The notes: generated by a model not told the origin, from the letters alone. A stretch of 64,000 nucleotides of DNA from Yinghuangia seranimata (GCF_029953285.1 NZ_JASAOI010000045.1:1-64000); one strand, 5' to 3'; counted from the stretch's first letter, positions 15,742 to 25,460 are shown. Numbers and translations: made by a program.

Positions 15742-17259
15742 GTGGCGTCGGAGGTCGCGAGCGAGGCGCGGTCGGCGCCGGGGCGCACGGCGGCCGCGCT
15801 GCCGGCGTTCGCGGTGGGGCCGGTGCTCGGCGTCGCGGTGCTCCAGGTCGGGCTGCTCAGCGCGCTGTCCGGCCGGTACGGGTTCCACCGGGACGAGCTG
15901 TACTTCATGGCGGCCGGCCACCATCTGGCGTGGGGGTACGTCGACCAGCCGCCGTTGACCCCGTTGCTGGCCCGCGGCTCGACGGAGCTGTTCGGCGACT
16001 CGCCGTACGGGCTGCGCGTCGTGGCCACTCTCGCGGCGGCGGCCGTGGTCGTCGTCGTCGCGTTCATCGCGCGCGAACTCGGCGGCGGGCGAGGGCCGCA
16101 GGCGCTGGCCGCGGCGTGTGTCGCGGTGTCGGGGTTCGTGCTCGCCGTGGGCCACATGGTGTCGACCGCGACGTTCGACCTCCTGGCCTGGCTGGTGATC
16201 GCCTGGCTGGCACTGCGTCTGCTGCGCACCGCCGACGGGCGCTGGTGGCTGCCGCTCGGGGTCGCCGTCGGGGTCGGCGCCCAGAACAAGTACCTCGTGG
16301 CACTGCTGGTCGCGGTGCTGCTCGTCGGCGTGCTCGCGGTCGGCCCGCGCGACGCGCTGCGCGGGTGGTGGCCGGTCGCCGGCGTCCTGGTCGCCGCGGC
16401 CATCGCCCTGCCGACACTCGTCTGGCAGGCGCGCCACGGATGGCCGCAGCTGGACGTCGCGCGCGGCATCGCCGAGGACGACGGCACCGAGAACCGGATC
16501 GGCCTGATCCCCGGTCAGCTGGTTTTCCTCTCACCAGTCTTCATTCCGATCTGGATATACGGCGCGGTCCGGCTGTGGCGCGACGCCGACGTGCGCTGGG
16601 CCCGCCCGCTGGTGGTCGCCTACCCGCTGCTGCTCGTCGCGGTGCTCGCGATCGGCGGCAAGCCGTACTACGCGTTCCCGCTGCTGATCGTGCTGCTCGC
16701 CGCCGGATGCCAGCCGCTGCTCGAGCGTGGCCTGCGGGCACGACGCGGCCTCGTGACGGCGGTCGCGCTGTCGCTGGCGGTCAACGCGTACCTGGTGCTG
16801 CCGCTGGTGCCCGAGTCCGGGCTGGGCGTGCCGAACAAGGTCGACAAGGAGCAGGGCGAGCAGGTCGGCTGGCCGGAGCTGGCGGACGCGGTCGCGGCCG
16901 GTTGGCAGCAGATCCCCGAGTCGGACCGGCCGCGCGCGGTCGTCCTGGCGAACAACTACGGCGAGGCGGGGGCCCTCGACCGGTACGGGCCGGCCCGTGG
17001 GCTGCCCGCGCCGTACTCGGGGCACATGGCGTACGCCGACTGGCGGCGCCCGCCGGACCGCGCCGACGGACCGGTGTTGATCGTCCGTCAGAAGGACGCG
17101 GCGGGCACGGACCGGTACTTCACCGACTGCCGAGAGGTCGGCCAGGTGCACAACAACCACGGCGTCGACAACGAGGAGGACGGCTCACGGGTCGTGCTGT
17201 GCGCGGGACCCCACGAGATCTGGTCGGCCCTGTGGCCGCGTTTGCGCCACTACTACTAG
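15742..17259 (+). CDS. GT39-like membrane glycosyltransferase
   Basis: Protein of about 505 residues with many membrane helices. The first loop has FHRDELYFMAAGHHLAWGYVDQPP (in parts), the acidic ArnT/PMT-type catalytic motif, near residue 45. Later loops hold GAQNKY and KPYYAFP. The C-terminal soluble domain includes VVLANNYGEAGALDRY and VHNNHGVDNEE. Many actinobacterial members of this family (PF13231) are annotated as dolichyl-phosphate mannosyltransferase-like; the acceptor is unknown. The GTG at 15742 follows GGGAGGGGG; an upstream ATG at 15649 lacks such a site. Confidence 0.8.
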   Translation: MASEVASEARSAPGRTAAALPAFAVGPVLGVAVLQVGLLSALSGRYGFHRDELYFMAAGHHLAWGYVDQPPLTPLLARGSTELFGDSPYGLRVVATLAAAAVVVVVAFIARELGGGRGPQALAAACVAVSGFVLAVGHMVSTATFDLLAWLVIAWLALRLLRTADGRWWLPLGVAVGVGAQNKYLVALLVAVLLVGVLAVGPRDALRGWWPVAGVLVAAAIALPTLVWQARHGWPQLDVARGIAEDDGTENRIGLIPGQLVFLSPVFIPIWIYGAVRLWRDADVRWARPLVVAYPLLLVAVLAIGGKPYYAFPLLIVLLAAGCQPLLERGLRARRGLVTAVALSLAVNAYLVLPLVPESGLGVPNKVDKEQGEQVGWPELADAVAAGWQQIPESDRPRAVVLANNYGEAGALDRYGPARGLPAPYSGHMAYADWRRPPDRADGPVLIVRQKDAAGTDRYFTDCREVGQVHNNHGVDNEEDGSRVVLCAGPHEIWSALWPRLRHYY

Positions 17260-17332
17260 CCGAACCGCGCGACTTACGACGTGATCGACCCTCACTGCCA
17301 GGTTAATGATCAACGCGCGGTTATGGTGAGCC

Positions 17333-18115
17333 GTGCCCTTCGCTCACACGTCCGACGGCGTCGCCGTCCACTACGAGGTCCACGGCTCCGGCGAGCCGCT
17401 GGTCCTCATCAGCGGGCAGTCCAACTCGCTGCACTGGTGGGACCGCGTGCGTGAGGACTTCAGCGACCGGTTCACCCTCGTCGTGCTCGACCATCGGGGC
17501 ACGGGCAAGAGTGACAAGCCCGACGCCGATGTTTACAGCACGCCACGGTTCGCCGAGGACGTCGTCGCGGTCCTGGACGCCGAGGGCATCCCGAGCGCGC
17601 ACATCTACGGCACCTCGATGGGCGGCCGGATCGCGCAGTGGATCGCCGCGGGGCACCCCGACCGGGTGCGGCGCCTGGTGCTCGGCTGCACGTCGCCGGG
17701 GGGACGCAACGCCGTCGAACGCAGCGCGGCCGTCCGGCACTCGCTCGCCCAGGCCGACCCGCACGCGGTGCGCGCCGCGCTCCTCGACCTGATGTACACA
17801 CCCGCGTGGGTGGCCGCCAACCCCGGCCCGTACTTCACGCTCGGTGACCCGGGCATGCCCGCCCACGCCCGCCGGTGGCACCTGCGCGCGAGCGCCCGCC
17901 ACGACGCGTGGGACGCGCTGCCGACCATCGCCGCGCCCACGCTCGTCATCCACGGCACCGCCGACGAGTTCAACCCCGCGGCCAACGCGCCGCTGCTCGC
18001 CGGGCGCATACCCGGGGCACTGCTCCACATGATCCCCGAGGCCCGGCACGGGTACTTCGAGGAGTTCCGCGAGACCGCCTCGCCGCTCGTCCTGGACTTC
18101 CTCGACGCCGGCTGA
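17333..18115 (+). CDS. Alpha/beta hydrolase
   Basis: Protein of 260 residues. The nucleophile elbow is GTSMGG (Ser about 92), the oxyanion region is SGQSNSLHWW, the acid is probably in GTADEFNP, and the catalytic His is in EARHGYFEEF. The layout fits the 3-oxoadipate enol-lactonase/esterase type, but the substrate is not deducible. TATGGT at 17322-17327 lies five bases before the GTG and no ribosome-binding site is visible, so translation may start leaderless. Confidence 0.8.
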   Translation: MPFAHTSDGVAVHYEVHGSGEPLVLISGQSNSLHWWDRVREDFSDRFTLVVLDHRGTGKSDKPDADVYSTPRFAEDVVAVLDAEGIPSAHIYGTSMGGRIAQWIAAGHPDRVRRLVLGCTSPGGRNAVERSAAVRHSLAQADPHAVRAALLDLMYTPAWVAANPGPYFTLGDPGMPAHARRWHLRASARHDAWDALPTIAAPTLVIHGTADEFNPAANAPLLAGRIPGALLHMIPEARHGYFEEFRETASPLVLDFLDAG

Positions 18116-18325
18116 CGCACCCTCGCAATTTGTCGCAAAGACAACTGTCGCCGCATCCGCCCCACGCCGCACTGTGTTGCCTGCGGCTCAGCGTGCCGGC
18201 AAGCACCACGGAGATCCCGCCAGGCTCGTGCCCCCGGTGTGCCGCGATCGGAACGGCCAGGACCTCGCACCCCCCGGAGCGTCCACCCCAGACGCCCGGG
18301 TCCTCGAAGGGAAGGACCCCCCTCC

Positions 18326-19543
18326 ATGCGAGTTGTTGGCTCCATCAAGCGCGCGTCCGCCCGCTCCGCGGGGGTCGCCGCCGTCGCCATCGGGCTGGTC
18401 GCCGCGGGCATCACGCCCGCGCTGGCGGCGCCGGCCCCGTCCGGCGGAACGGTCGCCGCGGAGCACTCCGCGACCGCCATCCCCGGCAGCTACATCGTCA
18501 CCCTCAAGTCCAACGCGGGCTTCCAGGCGGAGTCCGCCAAGGGCAAGGACCTCGCGGGCAAGTACGGCGCCAAGGTCAAGCACACCTACACCACGGCGCT
18601 GAACGGCTTCTCCGCGAACATGACCGCGCAGCAGGCCCGGCGCATGGCCGCCGACCCGTCGGTCGCGCTGGTCGAGCAGGACCAGGTGGTCCGCGCCGAC
18701 ACGACGCAGCCCAGCCCGCCGTCGTGGGGCCTGGACCGGATCGACCAGGCCAACCTGCCGCTCGACAACTCGTACACGTACCCGAACGCGGCCGGCGGCG
18801 GCGTGACCGTGTACGTGATCGACACCGGCGTCCGCATCACGCACAACGACTTCGGCGGGCGCGCCAGCTACGGGTACGACGCGGTCGACAACGACAACGT
18901 GGCCCAGGACGGCAACGGACACGGCACGCACGTGGCCGCGACCATCGCCGGATCCTCCTACGGTGTCGCCAAGGCCGCGAAGATCGTCGCCGTCCGCGTG
19001 CTGGACAACGGCGGCTCGGGCACCACGTCCGGCGTCATCAGCGGCATCGACTGGGTCACCGCAAACGCGCAGCTCCCCGCGGCCGCCAACATGAGCCTCG
19101 GCGGCGGCGCGAGCACGTCCCTCGACAACGCGGTGAAGCGCTCCATCAGCGCAGGCGTCACCTACGCCGTCGCCGCCGGCAACAACGGCGTCAACGCGGC
19201 CAACTCCTCGCCGGCGCGCGTCACGCAGGCCATCACGGTCGGCGCGACGTCGAACACCGACACCAAGGCGAGCTGGTCCAACTACGGCAGTGTCCTGGAC
19301 CTGTTCGCCCCCGGTGTCAACATCACCTCGGCGTGGAACACCTCCAACTCGGCGACCAACACCATCTCCGGCACCTCGATGGCGAGCCCCCACGTCGCCG
19401 GCGCGGCCGCCGTGTACCTCTCCACCCACCCCTCCGCGTCCCCCGCGTCGGTCTCCTCCGCCCTGGTCGCGGCCGCGACCACCGGCAAGGTGAAGAGCCC
19501 CGGCTCCGGCAGCCCGAACCGCCTCCTGCGCGTCACCGGCTGA
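18326..19543 (+). CDS. Secreted subtilisin-family serine protease (S8)
   Basis: Protein of 405 residues. A signal peptide (to about residue 33, ALAAPAP) precedes an I9 inhibitor propeptide (about 45-125, GSYIVTLKSNAGF ... ALVEQDQ). The catalytic domain has Asp166 (VIDTGV), His199 (NGHGTHVAA), the oxyanion Asn in AAGNNG, and Ser351 (GTSMASPHVAG). All catalytic parts are present, so it should be an active extracellular protease processed by loss of the propeptide. It stops right after the catalytic domain with no extra C-terminal module. The ATG has GAAGGA about 9 bases upstream. A strong terminator follows. Confidence 0.93.
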   Translation: MRVVGSIKRASARSAGVAAVAIGLVAAGITPALAAPAPSGGTVAAEHSATAIPGSYIVTLKSNAGFQAESAKGKDLAGKYGAKVKHTYTTALNGFSANMTAQQARRMAADPSVALVEQDQVVRADTTQPSPPSWGLDRIDQANLPLDNSYTYPNAAGGGVTVYVIDTGVRITHNDFGGRASYGYDAVDNDNVAQDGNGHGTHVAATIAGSSYGVAKAAKIVAVRVLDNGGSGTTSGVISGIDWVTANAQLPAAANMSLGGGASTSLDNAVKRSISAGVTYAVAAGNNGVNAANSSPARVTQAITVGATSNTDTKASWSNYGSVLDLFAPGVNITSAWNTSNSATNTISGTSMASPHVAGAAAVYLSTHPSASPASVSSALVAAATTGKVKSPGSGSPNRLLRVTG

Positions 19544-19606
19544 CGAGGCCCCCGAGCCACCGCAGATTCGCAGCGATCCCTGCCCGCCCCAACGCAAGAG
19601 CGCCAC

Positions 19607-19637
19607 GGCGCCCGGCCCCCACCACGGGCCGGGCGCC
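19607..19637. terminator. Bidirectional hairpin terminator
   Basis: A perfect 12 bp stem (GGCGCCCGGCCC / GGGCCGGGCGCC, 19607-19618 with 19626-19637) closes a 7 base loop between the converging protease and SDR genes. Confidence 0.75.
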
Positions 19638-19678
19638 GCCCCGACCGGGTCGGGAACGGTGCGGCGAGGCGCCGGGCC

Positions 19679-20512
19679 TCACCCCTCGTCGACGGTCCCG
19701 TGGATGCGAGCCAGAATCCCTGGGTTGGTCACGTGCACGGGGACGTTGTCCTCGTCGAACAGCCCCAACCGTTGCAACGCACCACCCTCGACCGGAACCA
19801 CCGCTCCCGTCGTGTACGCGGACAGGTCGGAGATCAGGAACAACACCGCGGCGGCCACGTCCTCCGGTGTCCCCCGTCGGCCCAGAGGAACGCCGCGTCC
19901 GGCGAGGGCGGGGTCCTGTGCGACACCGGTCGCCCTCGGCGTGGTGATCGAACCCGCCGCCACAGCGTTCACGCGGATCCCGTGCCGGCCCCACTCCAGG
20001 GCCAGCGTCCGCGTCAGCCCGAGGACGGCGGCCTTCGCCGTGCCGTAGCCCACGTGGTACGGCGCCGCGACGACACCGCCCGTCGAGGAAATGGTCGCGA
20101 TCGAACCACCGGAACCCTGCTCGACGAGCCGACGCGCAACCGCCTGGGACAGGAACATCACGTGGTGCAGGTTGAGTTCGAGGACCGCGTCCCACTGATC
20201 CCGTTGGACGTCGAGCGCAGGCCCCCAGTGCGGGACGAGGCTGCCCCCGACCACGTTGACCAGGCCGTGCAGCGCACCCGGAGCCGCATCGAGCACCGCT
20301 GCGACACCCGACTCCGTCGAGATGTCCGCACACACCGGAACAGCGGTGGCCGGCAGCCCAAGGTCCGTGAGCCGTTCCGCGTCACGGTCGACGGCGACAA
20401 CGACCGCCCCCGCGTCCGCGAGGGCCCGCGCGCAAGCAGTACCGATGCCCCCACCACCCGCACCGGAGACGATGACGGTGCGGCCGTCCAGGCGAAGCCG
20501 GTCGAGGATCAC
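19679..20512 (-). CDS. SDR family oxidoreductase
   Basis: Protein of 277 residues. The cofactor motif is SGAGGGGIGTACA, an AVDRDAE strand follows, then VNVVGG in place of the usual NNAG, an ISSTGG Ser, and YGTAK as the Tyr-Lys pair. The cofactor loop is one residue longer than classical. Substrate unknown. The GTG start overlaps the stop of the upstream LLM oxidoreductase gene by 4 bases, so the two are coupled and probably act in one pathway. Confidence 0.85.
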   Translation of the reverse strand: MILDRLRLDGRTVIVSGAGGGGIGTACARALADAGAVVVAVDRDAERLTDLGLPATAVPVCADISTESGVAAVLDAAPGALHGLVNVVGGSLVPHWGPALDVQRDQWDAVLELNLHHVMFLSQAVARRLVEQGSGGSIATISSTGGVVAAPYHVGYGTAKAAVLGLTRTLALEWGRHGIRVNAVAAGSITTPRATGVAQDPALAGRGVPLGRRGTPEDVAAAVLFLISDLSAYTTGAVVPVEGGALQRLGLFDEDNVPVHVTNPGILARIHGTVDEG

Positions 20513-21492
20513 GCGTGAGCCTTTCGAGTCGATGCGTCGCGCAGGAGCGGAACGACCTCACGCCCCAGCACCGCGATCTGTTCACGGGCCGCCTCCGGGT
20601 CGACCCCCGGGACATGGACCCGCAGGTTGAGGCACGTGGCCCCGGTGTCCCGCCAGGTCGCGAGCAGTTCGGCGGCAAGCGCCTCAGGTGTGTCGTGGCA
20701 CAGGAACCCGGTGTCACGCCAGTGCCGTTGCGCCGCCGCGGGCGAATAGGACCGGTACACGTCGCGCTGCTGTTCGAACGCCTCGCGCGGCGGATCGCCG
20801 AGCCATACACGTCGGATGAGCACACGCGGCCCGGTGCCCCCGGCGTCCACATAGTGCCCGGTCAGCTCGCTCAGACGTTCGGGCGTGGACGCACCGTCGT
20901 ACAACACACCGGTGCCACACGCCGCCGCACGCCGTACCGCCGCCGGGCTCATCGCGGTGCTGACGACCGGCACAGGCGCCGCCGCACACGCGGACAGCGC
21001 GCGGTCACCGGCCAGTTCGCCGAGGTCCTCGCCGCGCAGCAGGGCGGCGAGGCGCGGCAGTCCGGCACGGAAGCGCGGCATGGCGTCGGCGTGGTCGAGG
21101 TCCATGACGCGGAAGTCGAGCGCGAGGGCGCCCGGTGCGACGCCGATGCCGACCCGTCCGGGACAGCGGGCGGCGAGCCACGCGACCTCTTCCGCGAGCA
21201 TGGCGACCGGCCGCAGCGGCAGCAGCATCGGGCACGGCGCGGCCCAGAAGCCGGGCGTGCCCGACGTGCGGTCGAGCAGCCAGCCCGTGACCTGGAGCGG
21301 GTTGGGCAGGTAGCCCGCGAAGCCGCCGTGGTGCTCGCTGGTCATGACGCCGTCGAAGCCGGCCTCGGCGGCGAGTCCCGCCTGCGCGCACAGTTCGGCG
21401 GCGATGCCGGGCGCGTCGAGGTCGTTGTGCGGATAGATCCGCATGGATATGGACCCGTCGGCGAACGCGGCGGCCTCGGCCGTGCCGGTCAT
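20509..21492 (-). CDS. LLM class flavin-dependent oxidoreductase
   Basis: Protein of 327 residues with the luciferase-like fold: GFDGVMTSEHHGGFAGY near residue 50, PLRPVAMLAEEVAWLAARCPGRVGIGVAPG in the cofactor-binding part (in pieces), and a late DTGATCLNLRV strand. It is probably FMN- or F420-dependent. The ATG at 21492 is chosen because GGGAGGGAGGG lies just upstream; the open frame continues to 21600 without such a site. It is the first gene of a two-gene operon with the SDR at 19679. Confidence 0.85.
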   Translation of the reverse strand: MTGTAEAAAFADGSISMRIYPHNDLDAPGIAAELCAQAGLAAEAGFDGVMTSEHHGGFAGYLPNPLQVTGWLLDRTSGTPGFWAAPCPMLLPLRPVAMLAEEVAWLAARCPGRVGIGVAPGALALDFRVMDLDHADAMPRFRAGLPRLAALLRGEDLGELAGDRALSACAAAPVPVVSTAMSPAAVRRAAACGTGVLYDGASTPERLSELTGHYVDAGGTGPRVLIRRVWLGDPPREAFEQQRDVYRSYSPAAAQRHWRDTGFLCHDTPEALAAELLATWRDTGATCLNLRVHVPGVDPEAAREQIAVLGREVVPLLRDASTRKAHA

Positions 21493-21630
21493 GCCGGTCC
21501 CTCCCTCCCCGCGCGGCTGTCGGCGGCGGGGGCTGTCGATCATGCGCGGCGTGCGGAGCGTACGTGGGTCATCCACCGATGAAAAGGCCGGTGCCGACAA
21601 CGGCGCGAAGCCGAGCCGAGCGCCGGCCCG

Positions 21631-21714
21631 AAACCCGGATCGGGAGCCGGATCGTGAACCGAATCGGGAGCCGAACCGTGAACCGGATCGTGAACCGGAT
21701 CGTGAACCGGATCG
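21631..21714. repeat. 12 bp tandem repeat, about seven copies
   Basis: Units vary around GATCGTGAACCG, with the last three nearly exact. The array lies in the 347 bp gap between the divergent LLM and nitronate monooxygenase genes, where I see no other gene. Because 12 is a multiple of 3, all frames across it stay open and make false ORFs. Confidence 0.9.
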
Positions 21715-21839
21715 AGGCCCAGCCCGAAACCCGACCGGCCCCGCACTGTTCCCGCACCACGCCGGCGCCGGTCATGCTGGTCCCCGCACAGGTTCGGCGT
21801 TCCCCCTCGTCATTCGGCTTCGACCGTTAGGGACCGACC

Positions 21840-22856
21840 ATGAGTGCTTTATCCACGCGATTCACCGAACGGTACGGCGTCCGCTACCCGTTCGCCTGCG
21901 CCGGCATGGCGTTCGCGGGCGAGAACCCCGACCTGGCCGTCGCGGTGTCCGGCGCGGGCGGCGTCGGCGCGCTCGGGGTGGGCGTGCTGCCGCCGGACCG
22001 GCTGCGCGAGCTGATCCGCGACATCGGCGCCCGCGTCGGCGGGCGGCCGTACAACATCAACCTGATCACGTACTTCGGCAACGACGAGCACGTCGCGGTG
22101 TGCGCCGAGGAGCGTGTGCCGATCGTGTCGTTCCACTGGGGCCACCCGCCCAAGCACCAGCTCGAACTGCTGCGCGGCGCCGGGGTGTCGGTGTGGGAGC
22201 AGGTCGGTTCGGCCGAGGCCGCCGAGCGCGCGGTGGGCGACGGGGTGGACGCCGTGGTCGCGCAGGGCTGGGAGGCGGGCGGCCACAACTACGGCGGGCT
22301 GCCGACGATGGTGAACGTACCGGCCGTCGTCGACGCGGTGGGCGACCGCGCGCTGGTGCTGGCCGCCGGCGGCATCACCGACGGCCGTCAGGTCGCCGCC
22401 GCGCTGTGCCTGGGCGCGGACGCGGTGTGGGTGGGCACCCGCATGGTCGCCTCGCACGAGGCCAACGTGCACCCCGAGCACCACCGCCGGCTGGTCGCCG
22501 CGACCGGCGAGGACACCGTGCGTTCGGCGGTCTTCGGGCCGGAGTGGCCGGACTTCAACCCGATGCGGCTGCACCGCAACCGGCTGGTGGAGACGTGGAC
22601 CGACCGCCTGGACGAGGTCCCCGCGGTGCGCGGCCCCGAGGACGAGATCGGCACCACCGAGTTCCTGGGCATGGAAATGCCGCTGCACCGCTTCGACGTC
22701 GCGCTTCCGGTCGCGGCGACGAGGGCCGACGCCGAGGAACTGCCGTGGCTGATGGGCCAGGGCGTGGGGCTGGTCCGTGGTGTCGAGCCGGCCGCGGACA
22801 TCGTCGCGTCGATGATGCGGGAGGCCGGCGAGGTGCTGGGCCGGTTCAACGGCTGA
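21840..22856 (+). CDS. Nitronate monooxygenase family protein
   Basis: TIM-barrel flavoprotein of 338 residues. Recognisable parts are YPFACAGMAF at the N-terminus, SGAGGVGALGVG, and the FMN region AQGWEAGGHNYG followed by LAAGGITDGRQVAAALCLGADAVWVGTR (in parts). EAGGH carries the His regarded as catalytic in class I nitronate monooxygenases. It oxidises alkyl nitronates in known members; some relatives are enoyl reductases (FabK-like) or 2-nitropropane dioxygenases. GGGA lies 6-7 bases before the ATG. It diverges from the LLM/SDR operon. Confidence 0.85.
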   Translation: MSALSTRFTERYGVRYPFACAGMAFAGENPDLAVAVSGAGGVGALGVGVLPPDRLRELIRDIGARVGGRPYNINLITYFGNDEHVAVCAEERVPIVSFHWGHPPKHQLELLRGAGVSVWEQVGSAEAAERAVGDGVDAVVAQGWEAGGHNYGGLPTMVNVPAVVDAVGDRALVLAAGGITDGRQVAAALCLGADAVWVGTRMVASHEANVHPEHHRRLVAATGEDTVRSAVFGPEWPDFNPMRLHRNRLVETWTDRLDEVPAVRGPEDEIGTTEFLGMEMPLHRFDVALPVAATRADAEELPWLMGQGVGLVRGVEPAADIVASMMREAGEVLGRFNG

Positions 22857-22890
22857 CCGGCCCGCGGCGCCTCAGCCGGCGACTCCTGCG

Positions 22891-22950
22891 GCTCCGAGTG
22901 GCTCCGGGCGGCTCCGAATGGCGCCGGGTGGCGCCGGGTGGCTCCGGGCG
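22891..22950. repeat. 10 bp tandem repeat, six copies
   Basis: Six 10 bp units of the form GCTCCGGGTG or GCGCCGGGTG lie end to end directly downstream (minus strand) of the MFS-SpoIIE stop codon and after the nitronate monooxygenase gene. Confidence 0.9.
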
Positions 22951-22955
22951 GCTTC

Positions 22956-25274
22956 TCACCCCCGCAAGCCCACCGCGCCCACCGCCGACTTGGGGCTGCG
23001 CGCCACCGCGATGACGGCGATGTCGTCGGCGAGGTGGTGCGTCCAGTCGCGCACTCCGTCGGACAGGTGCCGGACCAGGTGGTCGGGCGTGCCGCGCACG
23101 GCGTCGGCGAGGTGCTCGGTGATCGGGTAGAACTCGCTGCTGGAGTTCCGCGCCTCGCTGAGCCCGTCGGTGTGGACGACGAGCGTCGTGCCGTGGTCGA
23201 ACCGCACCCGGTGCGGGCGGATGGCGAAGTCTTCGCCGTCGCCGGCCGGGTCGAGTCCCCCGAACCCGAGCGGCAGCAGCGCCGGGACGTCGAGCTCGCG
23301 CGCCCGGCCGTCCGCGACCGCCAGCGGCGCCAGGTGGCCGCAGTTGACGAGCTGTAGTTCGTCCGCGGGCGCGTGGTGCTGCAACAGCACGGCCGTGGCG
23401 AACAGTTCGTCGTCGCCGTACGCCGTGGACGCGCGCCGCACCTGCCGGTCCAGGCGCGCAGCCAGCTCGCCGAGGTCCGGGGTCTCGTACGCCTGACTCC
23501 GGAAGCAGCCGAGCAGGTCGGTCACGGTCTTGACGGCCGGCAGCCCCTTGCCGCGCACGTCGCCGATCAGGACGCGCGTGCCGTACGGCGTGTGCAGGGC
23601 CTCCAGGAAGTCCCCGCCGACGCCGGTCCCCGCGGTGGCGGGCTTGTAGAGGCTGGCCAGGCGCAGTCGGCCCAGCGCGGGCGGGATCGGGTGCAGCACG
23701 GCGTGCTGGAGAGCGTGGGCGGTCTCCCGGGTCTGGGCGAGCCGGTCGGACTGCTCTCTGCGCGACCACGCGACCGCACCGGCGCCCGCGCCGACCGCGA
23801 GGGCGGCGACGACGGCGACGAGGTTGTCGGGGTCGGTCTCGGTGAGCGCGTACTGCAGCCCGGCGGCCGCGGTCACGGTCAGGGCGACCACGGGCCGCCC
23901 GAGGAACAGCGCGGCCGCGGCGACGACCGCCGTGCCCACCCACAGCAGCTGGTGGGCGTCGTCGGGCAGCGGTCCGGGGCCCGCCCCGGACGCGGCGGGG
24001 AACGCCTGCGCGGCCGAGGTGCCGAGGAGGATCGCGGCGGGCAGCAGGGCCGCGTTGATCCCGAGGTGCGTACGCGGGATGGCGGCAAGGAACTGCGCCA
24101 TCCGCGGAGCCAGCGCCAGCATGACGCCGAACCCGATGAGCGCGACGACCACGCAGCCGCTCAGCACCGGGTGCGGGCTCCGCACCAGGAGGGGCGTGAA
24201 CATCACCATGCCGAGGGCGGCCAGCGGCAGACCCAGGGATCCCCCGGTCAGGGGCGTGATGCGGCGGCTCCGGACCAGCAGGCAGCCCGCGGCACCGCCC
24301 ATGCCGAACGCGGACACCACCAGGGCACTCGCCTCGGGGGTGGTTCCCGAGTCGGCGGTGAGCGCGGGCACTGCGGTGGCGAGGACGACCTGGGTGAAGC
24401 CCAGGGCGATACCGGACGCCAGCGCCGCGGCCAGCACACAGCCGGGGATGGGCGGCGGGGAGCCGCGGCGCGGACCCGTCACGCGGCTCCGCAGCTCGGC
24501 CAACAGGTACGCGGTCGCGGCCGCGGCGAGGAGTCCGGCGACGCGTCCGTCCGTCCAGCCCCACAGGGGTGCGAGCTGCAGCCCGACGGCGGCCGCCACG
24601 CAGGCGGCGACCCGGGAGGCGGTGCGGAACGGGTGCGGCAGCCGGAACGTCGTGGACGGCGCCGTCTCGGGGAGGTAGCGGCGCACCATGGCCAGTGCCG
24701 CTGCGGCGGCGAGGGCCATCAAGGCCATGACCAGCCGCCAGCCGGCCACGGAGGAGGCCTGCGGCGCGAGGTTGATCGCGGCGACGAAGCCGGCCGACAT
24801 CGCCGCGAGCCATCCGCTCATCACGCGGTTGATGCGGCCGGGCATGTACACCGATGACATGAAGGCGAGGCAGCTGACGAACACGGCGGCCAGGGATCCC
24901 GCGACGAGGATCCGGCCGAGCATGTAGACCGGGACGCTGAACGCGCCGGTGAGGATGACACAGCCCGCGGTGAGTACGGCGAGGGACACGGTCAGCACGG
25001 TACGGCGGCCTCGCAGGTCGCCCACCCGGCCGGCGACGGCCAGGGCCACGATGGCGATCCCCAGGCCGAGGACGCGGGCGAGGACGTCGTCCTGGTGGGT
25101 CAGGCCCAGCTCGGACCGCACGAGGGGCACGGTGGCGGACTGCATCGCCGGAGCGACGACGTACAACGCAGCCACCGCGGCCAGGAGCAGGCCTATCACC
25201 CGCGTCGAGACCGGCTTGGTACCGGCCGGCAGTACGACCGCCGGCACTGTCTCTCTCTGTCCCTGGAACACCAT
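22956..25274 (-). CDS. MFS transporter fused to a SpoIIE-type PP2C phosphatase
   Basis: Protein of 772 residues. Residues about 25-520 form an MFS-like transporter body with twelve or more hydrophobic segments. It has the loop 2-3 signature GRVGDLRGRR (about 80), a MPGRINR counterpart further on, and a central loop around 215. A cytoplasmic PP2C domain follows (about 545-765), with GVGGDFLEAL, LIGDVRGKG and HHLADDIAVI supplying the metal-binding acids, so the phosphatase looks active. SpoIIE phosphatases dephosphorylate STAS anti-anti-sigma proteins; the transporter half may act as sensor or truly transport. No STAS partner is nearby. GAGAGG precedes the ATG. Confidence 0.88.
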   Translation of the reverse strand: MVFQGQRETVPAVVLPAGTKPVSTRVIGLLLAAVAALYVVAPAMQSATVPLVRSELGLTHQDDVLARVLGLGIAIVALAVAGRVGDLRGRRTVLTVSLAVLTAGCVILTGAFSVPVYMLGRILVAGSLAAVFVSCLAFMSSVYMPGRINRVMSGWLAAMSAGFVAAINLAPQASSVAGWRLVMALMALAAAAALAMVRRYLPETAPSTTFRLPHPFRTASRVAACVAAAVGLQLAPLWGWTDGRVAGLLAAAATAYLLAELRSRVTGPRRGSPPPIPGCVLAAALASGIALGFTQVVLATAVPALTADSGTTPEASALVVSAFGMGGAAGCLLVRSRRITPLTGGSLGLPLAALGMVMFTPLLVRSPHPVLSGCVVVALIGFGVMLALAPRMAQFLAAIPRTHLGINAALLPAAILLGTSAAQAFPAASGAGPGPLPDDAHQLLWVGTAVVAAAALFLGRPVVALTVTAAAGLQYALTETDPDNLVAVVAALAVGAGAGAVAWSRREQSDRLAQTRETAHALQHAVLHPIPPALGRLRLASLYKPATAGTGVGGDFLEALHTPYGTRVLIGDVRGKGLPAVKTVTDLLGCFRSQAYETPDLGELAARLDRQVRRASTAYGDDELFATAVLLQHHAPADELQLVNCGHLAPLAVADGRARELDVPALLPLGFGGLDPAGDGEDFAIRPHRVRFDHGTTLVVHTDGLSEARNSSSEFYPITEHLADAVRGTPDHLVRHLSDGVRDWTHHLADDIAVIAVARSPKSAVGAVGLRG

Positions 25275-25460
25275 GTGACCTCTCGGAGGATCCCCTTCTT
25301 ATGTGGCCCCTACATCTAGGATCACGGGGCAGGCAAAGGGAACATAAGGGTCATAGGTCCCATGCGTAATCGCCGCGTGACCTTTTGTCGCGCGTCGTCG
25401 GACCGACAGTCGTCCGCCGGGTCTTTTCGGTCTGTTTGGTGTGTTTGGTCTGTGCGGTCC

